Of a stretch of 64,000 bases of DNA, positions 16,774 through 25,655 are shown one piece after another. This DNA comes from Rhodococcus sp. Z13. GTDB lineage: Bacteria; Actinomycetota; Actinomycetes; Mycobacteriales; Mycobacteriaceae. The stretch's first letter is position 1. Each line of letters starts with the position of its first letter. Location of the stretch: contig NZ_CP107551.1 of NCBI RefSeq assembly GCF_025837095.1, positions 868,001-932,000 of the forward strand. Reading direction: 5' to 3'. The notes below the pieces were generated by a model. That model searched no databases. It had not been told where the DNA came from and saw only the letters and a list, made by a program, of their open reading frames with translations. Made by a program: the position numbers and the translations under genes.

Positions 16774-18268
16774 CGTGCGGTCTCCTCTCGGGTGACGGCG
16801 TAGGCGTCGAGAGAGCGGGTCGGGGCGGTCGGCAGGTCCAGCACCAGCGCATCACCGCCGGGACGGGGTTGGGGAACCCCGGCGCCGGCGTCGAGGATGG
16901 AACGGACGTCGTCGGCGCGGAATCGCCGGAACGCCACCGCCCGGGTCAGGGCGGCGAGCAGGGCGTCGGTGCCGTGCGCGGCCTGCAGGTCCAGCAGCAC
17001 CGCGAGTTCGGCGGGCAGGCGGGTGTTGGCGGCCGCGGCGGCGCCGACGAGGAACTGTTCGGCGACCGTCCCGAGTGCGCAGAATCGTTTCTCGACTTCG
17101 GTTTTCGGTCGCGGCGCCCGACTGGGAGCCTGTCGTGGGGTCGGGTAGTGCTCGTCGAGGATCGACGCGGTGCCCGGGGCGGTGAGCGCGTGCTCGGCAG
17201 CGACCTCCCCTGTGGCGGGGTCGGCGATCAGCAGTCGCCCCTCGCCGGCGGCGACGGTGACGGTGGCCCCGATCAGGCGGGTCGGCACCGAATAGCGGGC
17301 CGAGCCGAAGCGGATGCAGGAGAGCCTGTCGACCTTGCGGGTCACCGGCGGCGGCCCGATCTGCAGTCGCAGCGACGGCAGCGGCCCGAGCACGGCCTGT
17401 TCCTCGCGCAGACGCTGGGCGGGGACCGCGTCGATCTCGGTGTGGACTCGGGTGTTGACCTCGATGCACCACGCCTGGGCTGCGGCGTTCGCGGTGGTCA
17501 GGTCCACCGGGCGGCCGGACAGGTCGGCGTCGGTGAGCAGCGGGACGACCAGGTCGCGTTGGGCGTAGCCGACGAGGTGTTCGACGATGCCCTTCGATTC
17601 GGGGTCGGCGGCGTGGCAGAAGTCGGGGCGGAACCCGTAGTGGGTGGCCATTCGCACGTAGTCCGGGGTCGGGACCACCACGTTCGCCACGACTGCGCCT
17701 TTGAGGCAGGCCATCCGGTCGGCCAGGACCTTGGTGGGCACCCCGCCGATCGCGGCGAGGCCTCGGCGATCAACGTCAAAGTGGTGGCGGCGCGTTCGTC
17801 GGTGGCGAAGGCGACGAACCGCCACCGTGAATACGCCAGCACCGCGCAGAACAGGTGCAGGCCGGCGCCGAGGGTGGCCCAGTCGATGACCAGGTATTCA
17901 CCCGGTGTCCACACGGCGGGGCGGCGCCCGCGGTGATTGTTCTTGCGCCACTTGGTTTTCTCGTCGGCGACGAGGCGGCGGAAGTTACGGTCCGAGCCGG
18001 TGTATCCGGCGGCCGCGGCGATGGGGAGCAGGCGTTTGGCGGAGATTCTGCCGCGGGACGAGGCGATGCGTTCTGCGACGATCTCGGTGACGGTGTCGTA
18101 GTTGCGGGGACGGGGATGTCGTGGGGATGGGGTGTCGCCGGCTTCGAATCGTTCGATGACACGGCGGACGGTTTTGTGGGTGGTGCCGCACATCTCGGCG
18201 GCGCCTCGGTAGGTGCCGACCTCGCGGTAGGCGGAAATGATGTCCATGCGGTCCTTCGCAGACTTCAA
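16770..18268 (-). pseudogene. istA: IS21 transposase IstA, frameshifted
   Basis: The N-terminal part has a helix-turn-helix and the first catalytic Asp (EYLVIDWATLG). The C-terminal part, in another frame, holds TKVLADRMACLK and the Glu of DPESKGIVEHL, so the DDE core is split between frames. The frames meet at about 17757-17766, where GAGGCCTCGCC on the coding strand reads as GAGGCCCTCGCC missing one C; restoring it gives LIAEALAAIGG. The likely start is TTG at 18268 behind GGGAG. It could be a true loss of function or a base-calling error; programmed frameshifting is not expected here because no slippery heptamer is visible. Confidence 0.88.
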
Positions 18269-18436
18269 TGGAACTCCCTGGGCGGTGACAGGTGACTGGG
18301 TGGCACCTTCACCTTCACCGCTCAGGCCTGGTGTTCCGGTGGGAATCACGACGAACACGAGGCGGGGACTTTCATCTGGCCACCGGTGGGGACCGTTACT
18401 CGGCCACCAGTGGGGACTTTCTCATGGCCATGGACA

Positions 18437-18442
18437 ACCGGG
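18437..18442. repeat. Target-site duplication of IS21 element, right copy
   Basis: ACCGGG directly follows the terminal ACA and equals 15905-15910. Confidence 0.9.
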
Positions 18443-18636
18443 AGCTCCTCGCCGCCGAGCCGGGGGACGGTGTCACGGTCGCCGAAGTCGCTGCCCGCTG
18501 GGGGTTTTCCTCGTCCGGTCGTTTCGCGGCGCAGTACCGGGCCGTCTACGGAAGAACGCCTCATCGAACGTTGAACGAGCATCGACCCCGCCGGCCTGAC
18601 GGAGGTCGGGCTGACGGAAGTACGGAAAACGAATAG
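18443..18636 (+). pseudogene. ANTAR-AraC regulator, 3' fragment
   Basis: This is the C-terminal half of the AraC-type DNA-binding domain: the second helix-turn-helix VAEVAARWGFSSSGRFAAQY and the terminal YGRTPHRTLNEH. It continues the frame of the fragment ending at 15910 once the IS21 element and one copy of the duplication are removed. An in-frame ATG at 18424 inside the IS end could express only this half. Confidence 0.8.
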
Positions 18637-18795
18637 GATGTGCGCGAAGCGAAGGGCGCTGCTGTCTGCCCGTCCGGCTTCCGGGGAGGAGGACGCCGGG
18701 TCACCTTCCGGCGCAGGGGGCCGCGAAGGCGGCCCGGCGGGACCCTCCCCGGGCCCGATGCCCCCGCCGCGGCGGAAACCTCGTTCGGCAGCTCC

Positions 18796-19071
18796 TCACT
18801 CGAGGGGAGGCAGTTCCGAGGCGTACGGAGCCCGCGGGGGAGCGAGTTCGTCGAGCCGCTCGTTGATCGCGTGGGCGAGCAGGTCGTGCTGCAGCGAGGG
18901 CAGCGGGAGGAGCCCGTTGAGATACGCCTCGATCTCGACCCTGCCCACCTCGCCGCCGAGCGCGAAGTAGCGGAGCCACAACTCCTCCATGTCGAGTCGT
19001 GTGGCGCGGAGAGCAGCGTGGAACCGCTGGCGGTATTCGCCGTCGGGAAGATAGGGCATGCGGGGCCTCAC
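18796..19071 (-). CDS. Conserved small protein, function unknown
   Basis: A 91-residue, predominantly helical soluble protein with no motif I recognise and no signal peptide or membrane segment. GTG 19071 overlaps the stop of the GAF-ANTAR gene (GTGA), so it is translationally coupled to it. The coupling suggests a role connected with the ANTAR regulator. A start four codons later at 19059 is possible. Confidence 0.6.
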   Translation of the reverse strand: MRPRMPYLPDGEYRQRFHAALRATRLDMEELWLRYFALGGEVGRVEIEAYLNGLLPLPSLQHDLLAHAINERLDELAPPRAPYASELPPLE

Positions 19072-19793
19072 ACCGACTCGATGTGGATCGAGGCGACCAC
19101 CTCCGCTGCCACCTCCCGTACGGTGATGCGACGCTGTGCGGACATCTCCAGCAGCCGACGCATGGCTGCGTCCGCATCGAGGTTCTCGCGCAGCATCACG
19201 ATTCCCTTACCGGTGGCGATCAGGTCCCGGTCACGCAGGGCCTGCAGCAGTTTCTCGTTGAGTTCCTCGGCGGCGGCCAGAGTATGCATGTTCGCCAGAA
19301 GAATCGAGGCCTGGGCAGCGAACCGCTCCAGGATCTCCTCGCTCTGGTCGGTGTAGCCGTGCGTACGCGGCGAGTACACCTTGACGGCGCCGAAGGAACG
19401 GCCCGCATGGACGATCGGAACGCTCAGAACCGAGCTCGTCCCGTCCTGCGCTGCCGCTGCGGACCATCGCGGCCATCGTCGTTCGCCGGACAGGTCGTCG
19501 ACCCGCACCGGGACCGCCTCGTGTGTCGCGGTCAGGCAGGGTCCCTCCCCGAGTTCGTACTGGAGGGCGTCGAGGCGCTCGACGATCGGATCGGTCGCAG
19601 CCGCGGTGCGGTGGCTGCCGTCCTCGTCCACCAGGGTGACCCCGGCGCCGACCGAACCCGGCAGGGTGTCCTTGGCCAGCGAGGTGATCAGTTCGAGCAC
19701 CGTGCTCACGGTCTGCTCGGACAACACCCCTCCGGACATGTGGGCGAAAACGGCAGCCCACGTCTCGGGCGTCGGATCCTGCGACGCCGCCAT
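19068..19793 (-). CDS. GAF-ANTAR transcription antiterminator
   Basis: A 241-residue regulator: GAF sensor domain (about 20-165) followed by an ANTAR domain (about 175-235, LNEKLLQALRDRDLIATGKG and on to AAEVVAS). ANTAR proteins bind paired RNA hairpins and prevent termination; this architecture is common in mycobacteria and rhodococci. ATG 19793 has GGGAGG upstream and is preferred over a longer start at 19850. The signal for the GAF pocket and the RNA targets are unknown. Confidence 0.88.
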   Translation of the reverse strand: MAASQDPTPETWAAVFAHMSGGVLSEQTVSTVLELITSLAKDTLPGSVGAGVTLVDEDGSHRTAAATDPIVERLDALQYELGEGPCLTATHEAVPVRVDDLSGERRWPRWSAAAAQDGTSSVLSVPIVHAGRSFGAVKVYSPRTHGYTDQSEEILERFAAQASILLANMHTLAAAEELNEKLLQALRDRDLIATGKGIVMLRENLDADAAMRRLLEMSAQRRITVREVAAEVVASIHIESV

Positions 19794-19942
19794 CCCGCAC
19801 CTCCCACAACCCTCCGGCGGCACGTCGTGCCCCTTCCCTCGAAAGTACACTCGCCTCCCCTCGGGACACGGCCCGGCGGCAGCCCCCGACCGTCTCGTCC
19901 GACAACCCTCCGGTTCGGCCGGCCGTTGGCAGAATCCGGAGT

Positions 19943-22252
19943 ATGCCGAGCCGCACGATCGACGGTCACCCCATCACCCTGACCAACCTCGACAAGGTCC
20001 TGTATCCGGCCACCGGCACCACCAAGGGCGAGCTGGTGGAGTACTACGAGGCCGTGGCCGAGGTGATGCTGCCGCACGTCGCCGGCCGGCCCGGCACCCG
20101 CAAACGCTGGCCCGACGGGATCGGCGGGGAGTCCTTCTTCGAGAAGAATCTGCCCGACCACGCCCCGGCCTGGCTCGACCGCCGCACGGTCCGACACAGG
20201 GAACGCTCGGTGACCTACCCACTGTTCGACTCCGTCGGCGGGCTCGTGTGGCTCGGGCAGCAGGCCGCCCTCGAACTGCACGTGCCGCAGTGGCGGTTCG
20301 ACGGCGACGAGCCCGGCCCGGCGACCCGGATCGTCTTCGACCTCGACCCGGGACCGGGGGTGGGACTCGCCGAGTGCGCCGAGGTCGCCCGGTACGTACG
20401 CGACACCGTCGCGGAACTCGGATGGACGGCGTATCCGGTCACCAGCGGCAGCAAGGGCCTGCATCTGTACGTGCCGCTCGACCGGATGCTGAGCACGTCC
20501 GGGGCGTCGAAGGTGGCCAGGCAGGTCGCGCGGAATCTCGAGACCACCCACCCCGATCTCGTCACCGCGACCATGGCGAAGGCCGAACGCGGCGGCAGGG
20601 TCTTCGTCGACTGGAGCCAGAACAACGGCTCGAAGACGACCGTCGCCCCCTATTCGCTGCGCGGCCGCGACCGACCCTGGGTCGCGGCGCCGCGCGACTG
20701 GGACGAACTCGACGATCCCGGTCTCGCCCAGCTCGATTTCCGGGAGGTCCTCGACCGCATCGAGGAGTTCGGTGACCTGCTGGCCGGGCTCGATCCGCCG
20801 CTCGGCAGCCGGAACGCGGACGCTCTCGCCGAGTACCGGGGCAAACGCAGCGCGTCGCGGACCCCCGAACCCGTGCCGGACCGGGTGGCGCCGGAGGGGC
20901 CGGGGAACCGGTTCGTCATCCAGGAGCACCACGCGCGGCGCCTGCACTACGACCTGCGCCTCGAACGCGACGGGGTCCTCGCGTCGTGGGCGGTGCCGAA
21001 GAACCTCCCCGATTCGACGGGACGCAACAATCTCGCCGTCCGCACCGAGGACCATCCCATCGAGTACCTCACCTTCCACGGCACGATCCCCAAGGGGGAG
21101 TACGGCGCGGGGAGCATGACCATCTGGGACACCGGAACCTACGACACCGAGAAGTGGCGCGACGACGAGGTGATCGTCTTCTTCCACGGCGAGCGCGTCG
21201 AAGGGCGCTATGCGCTGATCCGCACCGGGAAGGATCAGTGGCTCGCCCACCGCATGAAGGACCAGACGGCACCGGAGACCTCGGTCGACGACGGGCACCG
21301 CCGCCGGGGTCGTTTCCCGCACGATCTCGCACCCATGCTCGCCACCCCCGGCGACGTCTCCGATCTCGACGCCGAACACTGGGCCTTCGAGGGCAAGTGG
21401 GACGGCTACCGCGCTATCGCCGAGATCCACGACGGCACCCTCGCGCTGCACAGCCGGTCGGGACGCGATGTCACCGCCGAATACCCGAAGCTGCGTCCGC
21501 TCACGACCGCCCTGGCCGGTCACGAGGCGGTGCTCGACGGGGAGATCGTCGCCGTCGACCGCTCGGGGATCACCAGCTTCTCCATGCTGCAGCGCCGGGG
21601 GGAGGGGAACATCGACTACGAGTACCGCGTGTTCGACGTGCTCTTCCTCGACGGGGTCTCCCTGCTGCGCAAGACCTACGACGACCGCCGTCGCGTCCTC
21701 GAAGCACTCCACACCGCGACCGACGGGCTGCTCGTCCCCGACCTGCTGCCGGGCGACGGACCCGAGGCGCTCGACCGCAGCCGGCGCAACGGCTGGGAAG
21801 GGGTGGTCGCCAAGCGGCGCGACTCGGTGTACCTGCCGGGCAAACGCGGCTCCGGCTGGATCAAGGCCAAGAACTGGCTCACCCAGACCGTGGTGATCGG
21901 GGGATACCGGCGCGGGCAGGGCAACCGCGCGTCGACCTTCGGGTCGCTGCTGCTCGGCGTGCACGACGACCACGGCGATCTCGTGTACGTCGGCAAGGTC
22001 GGCACGGGTTTCGACGACGAGACCCTCACCGGCATCACCCGGGCGATGCGGGGGTTGAAGCGTCGCACCAGTCCGTTCGCGAACGAGGTCCCCGCCGCGG
22101 AACGCCGCGACGCGGTGTGGCTGCGGCCGGAACTCGTCGCGGAGGTGCGGTTCGGCGGCTGGACGGAAGCGGACCGGGTGCGGCACGCGAGCTGGCGCGG
22201 TTTCCGCGACGACGTGGATGCTGCGTCCGTCACGAAAGAGGAAGATCCATAG
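19943..22252 (+). CDS. ligD: Multifunctional DNA ligase D (POL-PE-LIG)
   Basis: A 769-residue enzyme for Ku-dependent non-homologous end joining, close in length and domain order to mycobacterial LigD. An N-terminal archaeo-eukaryotic-primase-like polymerase domain (about 1-290, FDLDPGPG metal-binding motif) is followed by a 3'-phosphoesterase (about 305-450, HHARRLHYDLRL) and an ATP-dependent ligase (about 465-769) with the adenylated lysine in EGKWDGYR at Lys485. No ku gene is in the window. It is monocistronic between a divergent regulator and an unrelated two-component cassette. Confidence 0.95.
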   Translation: MPSRTIDGHPITLTNLDKVLYPATGTTKGELVEYYEAVAEVMLPHVAGRPGTRKRWPDGIGGESFFEKNLPDHAPAWLDRRTVRHRERSVTYPLFDSVGGLVWLGQQAALELHVPQWRFDGDEPGPATRIVFDLDPGPGVGLAECAEVARYVRDTVAELGWTAYPVTSGSKGLHLYVPLDRMLSTSGASKVARQVARNLETTHPDLVTATMAKAERGGRVFVDWSQNNGSKTTVAPYSLRGRDRPWVAAPRDWDELDDPGLAQLDFREVLDRIEEFGDLLAGLDPPLGSRNADALAEYRGKRSASRTPEPVPDRVAPEGPGNRFVIQEHHARRLHYDLRLERDGVLASWAVPKNLPDSTGRNNLAVRTEDHPIEYLTFHGTIPKGEYGAGSMTIWDTGTYDTEKWRDDEVIVFFHGERVEGRYALIRTGKDQWLAHRMKDQTAPETSVDDGHRRRGRFPHDLAPMLATPGDVSDLDAEHWAFEGKWDGYRAIAEIHDGTLALHSRSGRDVTAEYPKLRPLTTALAGHEAVLDGEIVAVDRSGITSFSMLQRRGEGNIDYEYRVFDVLFLDGVSLLRKTYDDRRRVLEALHTATDGLLVPDLLPGDGPEALDRSRRNGWEGVVAKRRDSVYLPGKRGSGWIKAKNWLTQTVVIGGYRRGQGNRASTFGSLLLGVHDDHGDLVYVGKVGTGFDDETLTGITRAMRGLKRRTSPFANEVPAAERRDAVWLRPELVAEVRFGGWTEADRVRHASWRGFRDDVDAASVTKEEDP

Positions 22253-22308
22253 CTCTCCCTGTTAAGTTTCCTCCCGGGGAGATTTTCCGGGCATATCGGG
22301 AGGCAGGC

Positions 22309-22986
22309 GTGGCCGACGTTTCGGAGGGGGCCGTCCGTCGGATCGGACTGGTCGAGGACCACGAGTCCGTCGCACTCGGTTTCGCAGCGATGCTCGCCGA
22401 CCAGCCGGATCTCGAGCTCGCCTGCACGGCCACCACCGTGGCGGACCTGCTCGCCCAGCAGGTAGACCTGGATCTCGCCGTCCTCGACCTGCGGCTGTCG
22501 GACGGCTCCTCACCGAAGAGCAACGTCGAGCAGCTGCGGGCCGCCGGCCTCGAGACGCTCGTGTTCACCGGCGCCGAGAACCCCTATCTGCTGCGCTCGG
22601 CGGCGCGGGCGGGGGTACTCGGCGTGGTGCGCAAGTCCGAACCGGCCGCCGTGGTGGTCGAGGCGATCCGCGTGGCCGCGGCCGGCGGGCAGGTGGCCAG
22701 CACCGAATGGGCGGCGGCCATCGACGGAGACCCCGAACTCGGTGACGTGGGCCTGAGCCCGCGGCAGCTCGAGGTGCTCGAGCTGTACGCGTCGGGGGAG
22801 AAGCTCGACCGGGTCGCGCGCCTGACCGGCCTCGCGCCCCAGACCGTCAACGACTACCTGCAGCGCATCCGCCAGAAGTACGCGGAGGTGGGCCGCCCCG
22901 CCCCCACCAAGACGGACCTGTACAAACGGGCGGTCGAGGACGGATGGCTGCCGATACCCGAACGGTCGGATGTCCGTCGCCGGTGA
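22309..22986 (+). CDS. NarL-type response regulator (cassette 1)
   Basis: A 225-residue regulator with an N-terminal receiver (phospho-acceptor Asp60 in AVLDLRLSDG) and a C-terminal LuxR-type helix-turn-helix (LSPRQLEVLELYASGEK to KYAEVGRP). GTG 22309 follows GGGAGG. Its stop lies inside the start of the HATPase sensor gene (17-base overlap), so they form one unit. The HTH resembles the stand-alone HTH protein at 25398, which leads the second cassette. Confidence 0.88.
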   Translation: MADVSEGAVRRIGLVEDHESVALGFAAMLADQPDLELACTATTVADLLAQQVDLDLAVLDLRLSDGSSPKSNVEQLRAAGLETLVFTGAENPYLLRSAARAGVLGVVRKSEPAAVVVEAIRVAAAGGQVASTEWAAAIDGDPELGDVGLSPRQLEVLELYASGEKLDRVARLTGLAPQTVNDYLQRIRQKYAEVGRPAPTKTDLYKRAVEDGWLPIPERSDVRRR

Positions 22987-24190
22987 GGGAGAGGGAGCGG
23001 GCAGGAGACGCTCCCGTGATCGCAGCACCGCCGCCGCCGATCGTCTCCTCCGGATGTTCGTGCGGTTCGTGTCGATCGGATACCTCTGCTATCTCGTCCT
23101 GCTCGTTCCCGCGATCGTCGCCCAGGCACAGCTGACGGCGCCTTGGTGGACGCCGGTCGCGGTGTTCGCGATCTTCGGTTCGGGTGCTGCGCTGGGCCTG
23201 GAGTCGTTCCGCAGCGTCACACGGATCAAGCGGGTCGCCGCGGTGAACGCCCTGGCCTATCCCGTCGTCGTGGCCCTGTGGTTCGTGGCGTGGAACGGTG
23301 CGCCGGCCTCGCCGGACGACTCCCTGTGGTTCACACTGTTCCCGGGGGTCGCGTCGTTCGCCGCGGTCGCTGCGTGGCGGCCCCGGTGGGCCGTCGTACA
23401 CATGCTGGTCGCGGTGCTGCTCGCCCAGTCCGCGAACCACGTCGTCCGGGAGGCACCGTTCTCCTCCTTCCTGGCCCCCGACCTCGCGTTCGCCCTCACC
23501 TTCTGCAGCCTCTTCCTCGCCGCCGCGGTGGTGGCGCTCGGCACCGGCCGGACCCTGGACGACACCATCGCCACCACCCACGCCACGGCGGCGGCGGCGG
23601 CCGCCGCCGAGGCGCGGAACGCCGAACGTGAGCGGTTCGACGCGCTGGTCCACGACCGGGTGATGTCCACCCTGCTCGCCGCGGCCCGGCGGGCGCCGCA
23701 GGACTCCCTGGTCCAGCAGGCCCGCCGCGCCGTCGACGAGATCGACGAACTGCGCGCCGGCACCGACATCCGGACGCGGATCGACGCCGGTACCGTCCTC
23801 GCCCGGCTGCGGTCGGCGGCCACCGAGGTCGACGAGGACATCGCGTTCACGGTCCGCGTCGATCCGGACTGCGACGGGACACCGTTCCCGCCCGAGCCGG
23901 TCTCGGTCACCGCTGCCGCCGTCGCCGAGGCGGTCCGCAACAGCCTGCGGCACGCCGGCTCGAACGCCACCCGCACCGTCGACGTGGACATCGCGCCGCG
24001 GCGCATCGCGGTGCAGGTGGTCGACGACGGGAAGGGATTCGATCCGGACGCGGTGGATCCGCACCGGCTCGGTCTCGAGGTCAGCATCCGCGGCCGTATG
24101 CGCCAGCTGGACGGGGGCCGCGCCGTCGTGGAGTCCACGCCGGGAGCGGGGACCCGCGTGATGCTGTCGTGGCAGGAGCCCGCTGCGTGA
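22970..24190 (+). CDS. Membrane HATPase sensor kinase (cassette 1)
   Basis: A 406-residue protein. About six N-terminal hydrophobic segments (residues 25-190) are followed by a short DHp-like segment FDALVHDRVMSTLLA and a C-terminal HATPase with EAVRNSLRHAG, DDGKGFDP and GAGTRV. The HD motif fits the HisKA_3 class that pairs with NarL-type regulators. The next gene starts within its stop codon (GTGA). The paralogue at 25652 has the same layout. Ligand unknown. Confidence 0.85.
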   Translation: MSVAGEGEGAGRRRSRDRSTAAADRLLRMFVRFVSIGYLCYLVLLVPAIVAQAQLTAPWWTPVAVFAIFGSGAALGLESFRSVTRIKRVAAVNALAYPVVVALWFVAWNGAPASPDDSLWFTLFPGVASFAAVAAWRPRWAVVHMLVAVLLAQSANHVVREAPFSSFLAPDLAFALTFCSLFLAAAVVALGTGRTLDDTIATTHATAAAAAAAEARNAERERFDALVHDRVMSTLLAAARRAPQDSLVQQARRAVDEIDELRAGTDIRTRIDAGTVLARLRSAATEVDEDIAFTVRVDPDCDGTPFPPEPVSVTAAAVAEAVRNSLRHAGSNATRTVDVDIAPRRIAVQVVDDGKGFDPDAVDPHRLGLEVSIRGRMRQLDGGRAVVESTPGAGTRVMLSWQEPAA

Positions 24191-25214
24191 ACTCGGCGAA
24201 CTCCACCGTCTCCGACCTGCTGCGGATGCACAGCGGCCCGGCGCGCGCCCTCGCCGGCCTGTACGCGGTGACCTGTGCGGTGCTCGCCGCGTTCTGTGCC
24301 CCCTACGCCGAGCACCCGTGGCCGCTCGCGATCCCGGTGGTCGTGTGCGTCGTGGCGGCGTTCGCGCTCGTGGAGGTCCAGGGCGACCCGCTGCCCGCGG
24401 CTCCCGCCCTCGCCCTGGCGTTCACCGGCGTGCTCGCGACGGTTCCGGTGCTGTCCGTGGTGCCCGCGGACCCGGCGCCGCATCCCATCGAACTGTGGCC
24501 CTTCGGGATGTCCACGACGATCCTCGTGTTCGTGTGCGTGCGGGGGCGCACCTCGTTCGCCTGGCTGGGACTGGTCCTGATGTGGATCACGGCGGGGACG
24601 TGGTCGTACCTGACGGGCCCGGGTTTCGGGTACGGCGTCGCCCTCAATCTGGGCAACGCCGGCCCGGTCCTCATGGGCACCGTCCTGGCCTACATGCTGC
24701 GTCCGCTGGCCCGGTCCATCTACCTGCTGCGCGCCCAGTCCATCCGGCGGATCGCCGCTCGGCCGCGGCGGCGATCGAGGAACGCGACGCGCAACTGCGC
24801 CGCCTCGACGTCCAGGCCCGCCCGCTGCTCGAACGCATCGCGTCGGGGGTGCCGCTCACGGACCACGAGCGGATCGAGTGCGAACTGCTCGAAGCCCGTC
24901 TGCGCGACTCGCTGCGTGCCCCCGTGCTCGGCGCGCCCGAGGTGGCGGAGGCGGCCGCCGCGGCGCGCCGGCGCGGGGTGGAGGTCGTCCTGCTCGACGA
25001 CCACGCCATGGACCCGGTGCCCGACGAGATCCGGCGGGAGGTCTACCGGGAGGTCGTGGACACGCTGGACTCGGTGTGGTCGGGGTCGGTGACGGTCCGG
25101 GTGCTGCCCCCCGGCCGCGGGGCGATGGTGACGATGCTGCTGCGCGGTGCCGGGGTGCAGCGCATCGAGTTGGGGCACGACGGTGCCCCGATCTGCGCCG
25201 GAGGGCCGTCCTGA
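24187..25214 (+). pseudogene. Membrane partner protein (cassette 1), frameshifted
   Basis: The 5' part encodes five or six membrane segments up to [14 protein letters not shown]. The cytoplasmic part resumes in another frame at AAAIEERDAQLRRLD and continues to RVLPPGRGAMVTMLLRG. The intact paralogue at 26899 aligns with both parts in one frame, locating a one-base deletion near 24750-24775 in GCCGCTCGGCCGCGG. GTG 24187 overlaps the sensor's stop. Either this copy is broken or a G/C was lost in sequencing. The cytoplasmic domain is not one I can name; it may be a degenerate HATPase-like or regulatory module acting with the sensor. Confidence 0.78.
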
Positions 25215-25397
25215 TCTGCGAGGGAGGGAGTCCCGGCCCGAGATCGTTAGCCGAGCTATCGGTGCCCCCTGTTTCTTGGGCAGGGAAAGATCGGGCTGTG
25301 CCCCGCTCGTAAGAGTGGTTACCTTCATGGGTGTCGAGACGGGGTTCGTCGGGGATCCGGCTCGGTCGTACGCACACATCTCGATTAGGGACACGCC

Positions 25398-25655
25398 ATG
25401 ACCTCGATGCTCGAACGCACCCCGGCACAGAAGCCCGCACTCTCCGCCCGTGAGATCGAGATCCTGCGTGCCTGGCTTCTCTCCGAATCCAAGTCGGAGG
25501 CAGCCGCCCGCCTGTACGTCACCGCGGCGACGGTGAGCACCCACATCGCCCGCATCCGCTCCAAGTACGCGCGCGTGGGACGGAACGCCACCACGAAGAC
25601 CGCCCTGCTCGCCCGAGCCCTGCAGGACGGTGTGATCTCCATCGACGAGCTGTGA
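25398..25655 (+). CDS. Stand-alone LuxR-type HTH protein (cassette 2)
   Basis: An 85-residue protein consisting almost only of a LuxR/NarL helix-turn-helix (LSAREIEILRAWLLSESKSEAA to KYARVGRN). It has no receiver domain, unlike the regulator in the equivalent place of cassette 1. Its stop overlaps the GTG of the second sensor kinase (GTGA). It is probably the remnant or specialised output regulator of a duplicated cassette. With no Asp to phosphorylate, its control must differ from a classical two-component system. Confidence 0.85.
   Translation: MTSMLERTPAQKPALSAREIEILRAWLLSESKSEAAARLYVTAATVSTHIARIRSKYARVGRNATTKTALLARALQDGVISIDEL

Larger units (their letters stand above)
15911..18436 (-). 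mobile_element. IS21-family insertion sequence, 2526 bp
   Basis: The element starts TGTC and ends GACA. Its outer 25 bases match in inverted orientation at most positions, sharing TGTC, GGCCAT and GTCCCC. Inside these, an 18-bp perfect inverted repeat GAAAGTCCCCGCCTCGTG lies at 15950-15967 and 18356-18373. Further GGGGAC copies near the right end resemble the multiple terminal repeats of IS21. It carries istA (frameshifted) and istB, both on the minus strand. The perfect 6-bp duplication of ACCGGG implies recent insertion. The frameshift in istA suggests it cannot now move on its own. Confidence 0.93.

Noticed and set aside
15985-18268. istA frame change as programmed frameshifting
   Set aside because: No slippery heptamer or downstream pseudoknot is apparent, and a single missing C restores a normal IS21 transposase.
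19706-22186. 826-codon minus-strand open frame
   Set aside because: It is antisense to ligD; codon-position GC bias favours ligD.
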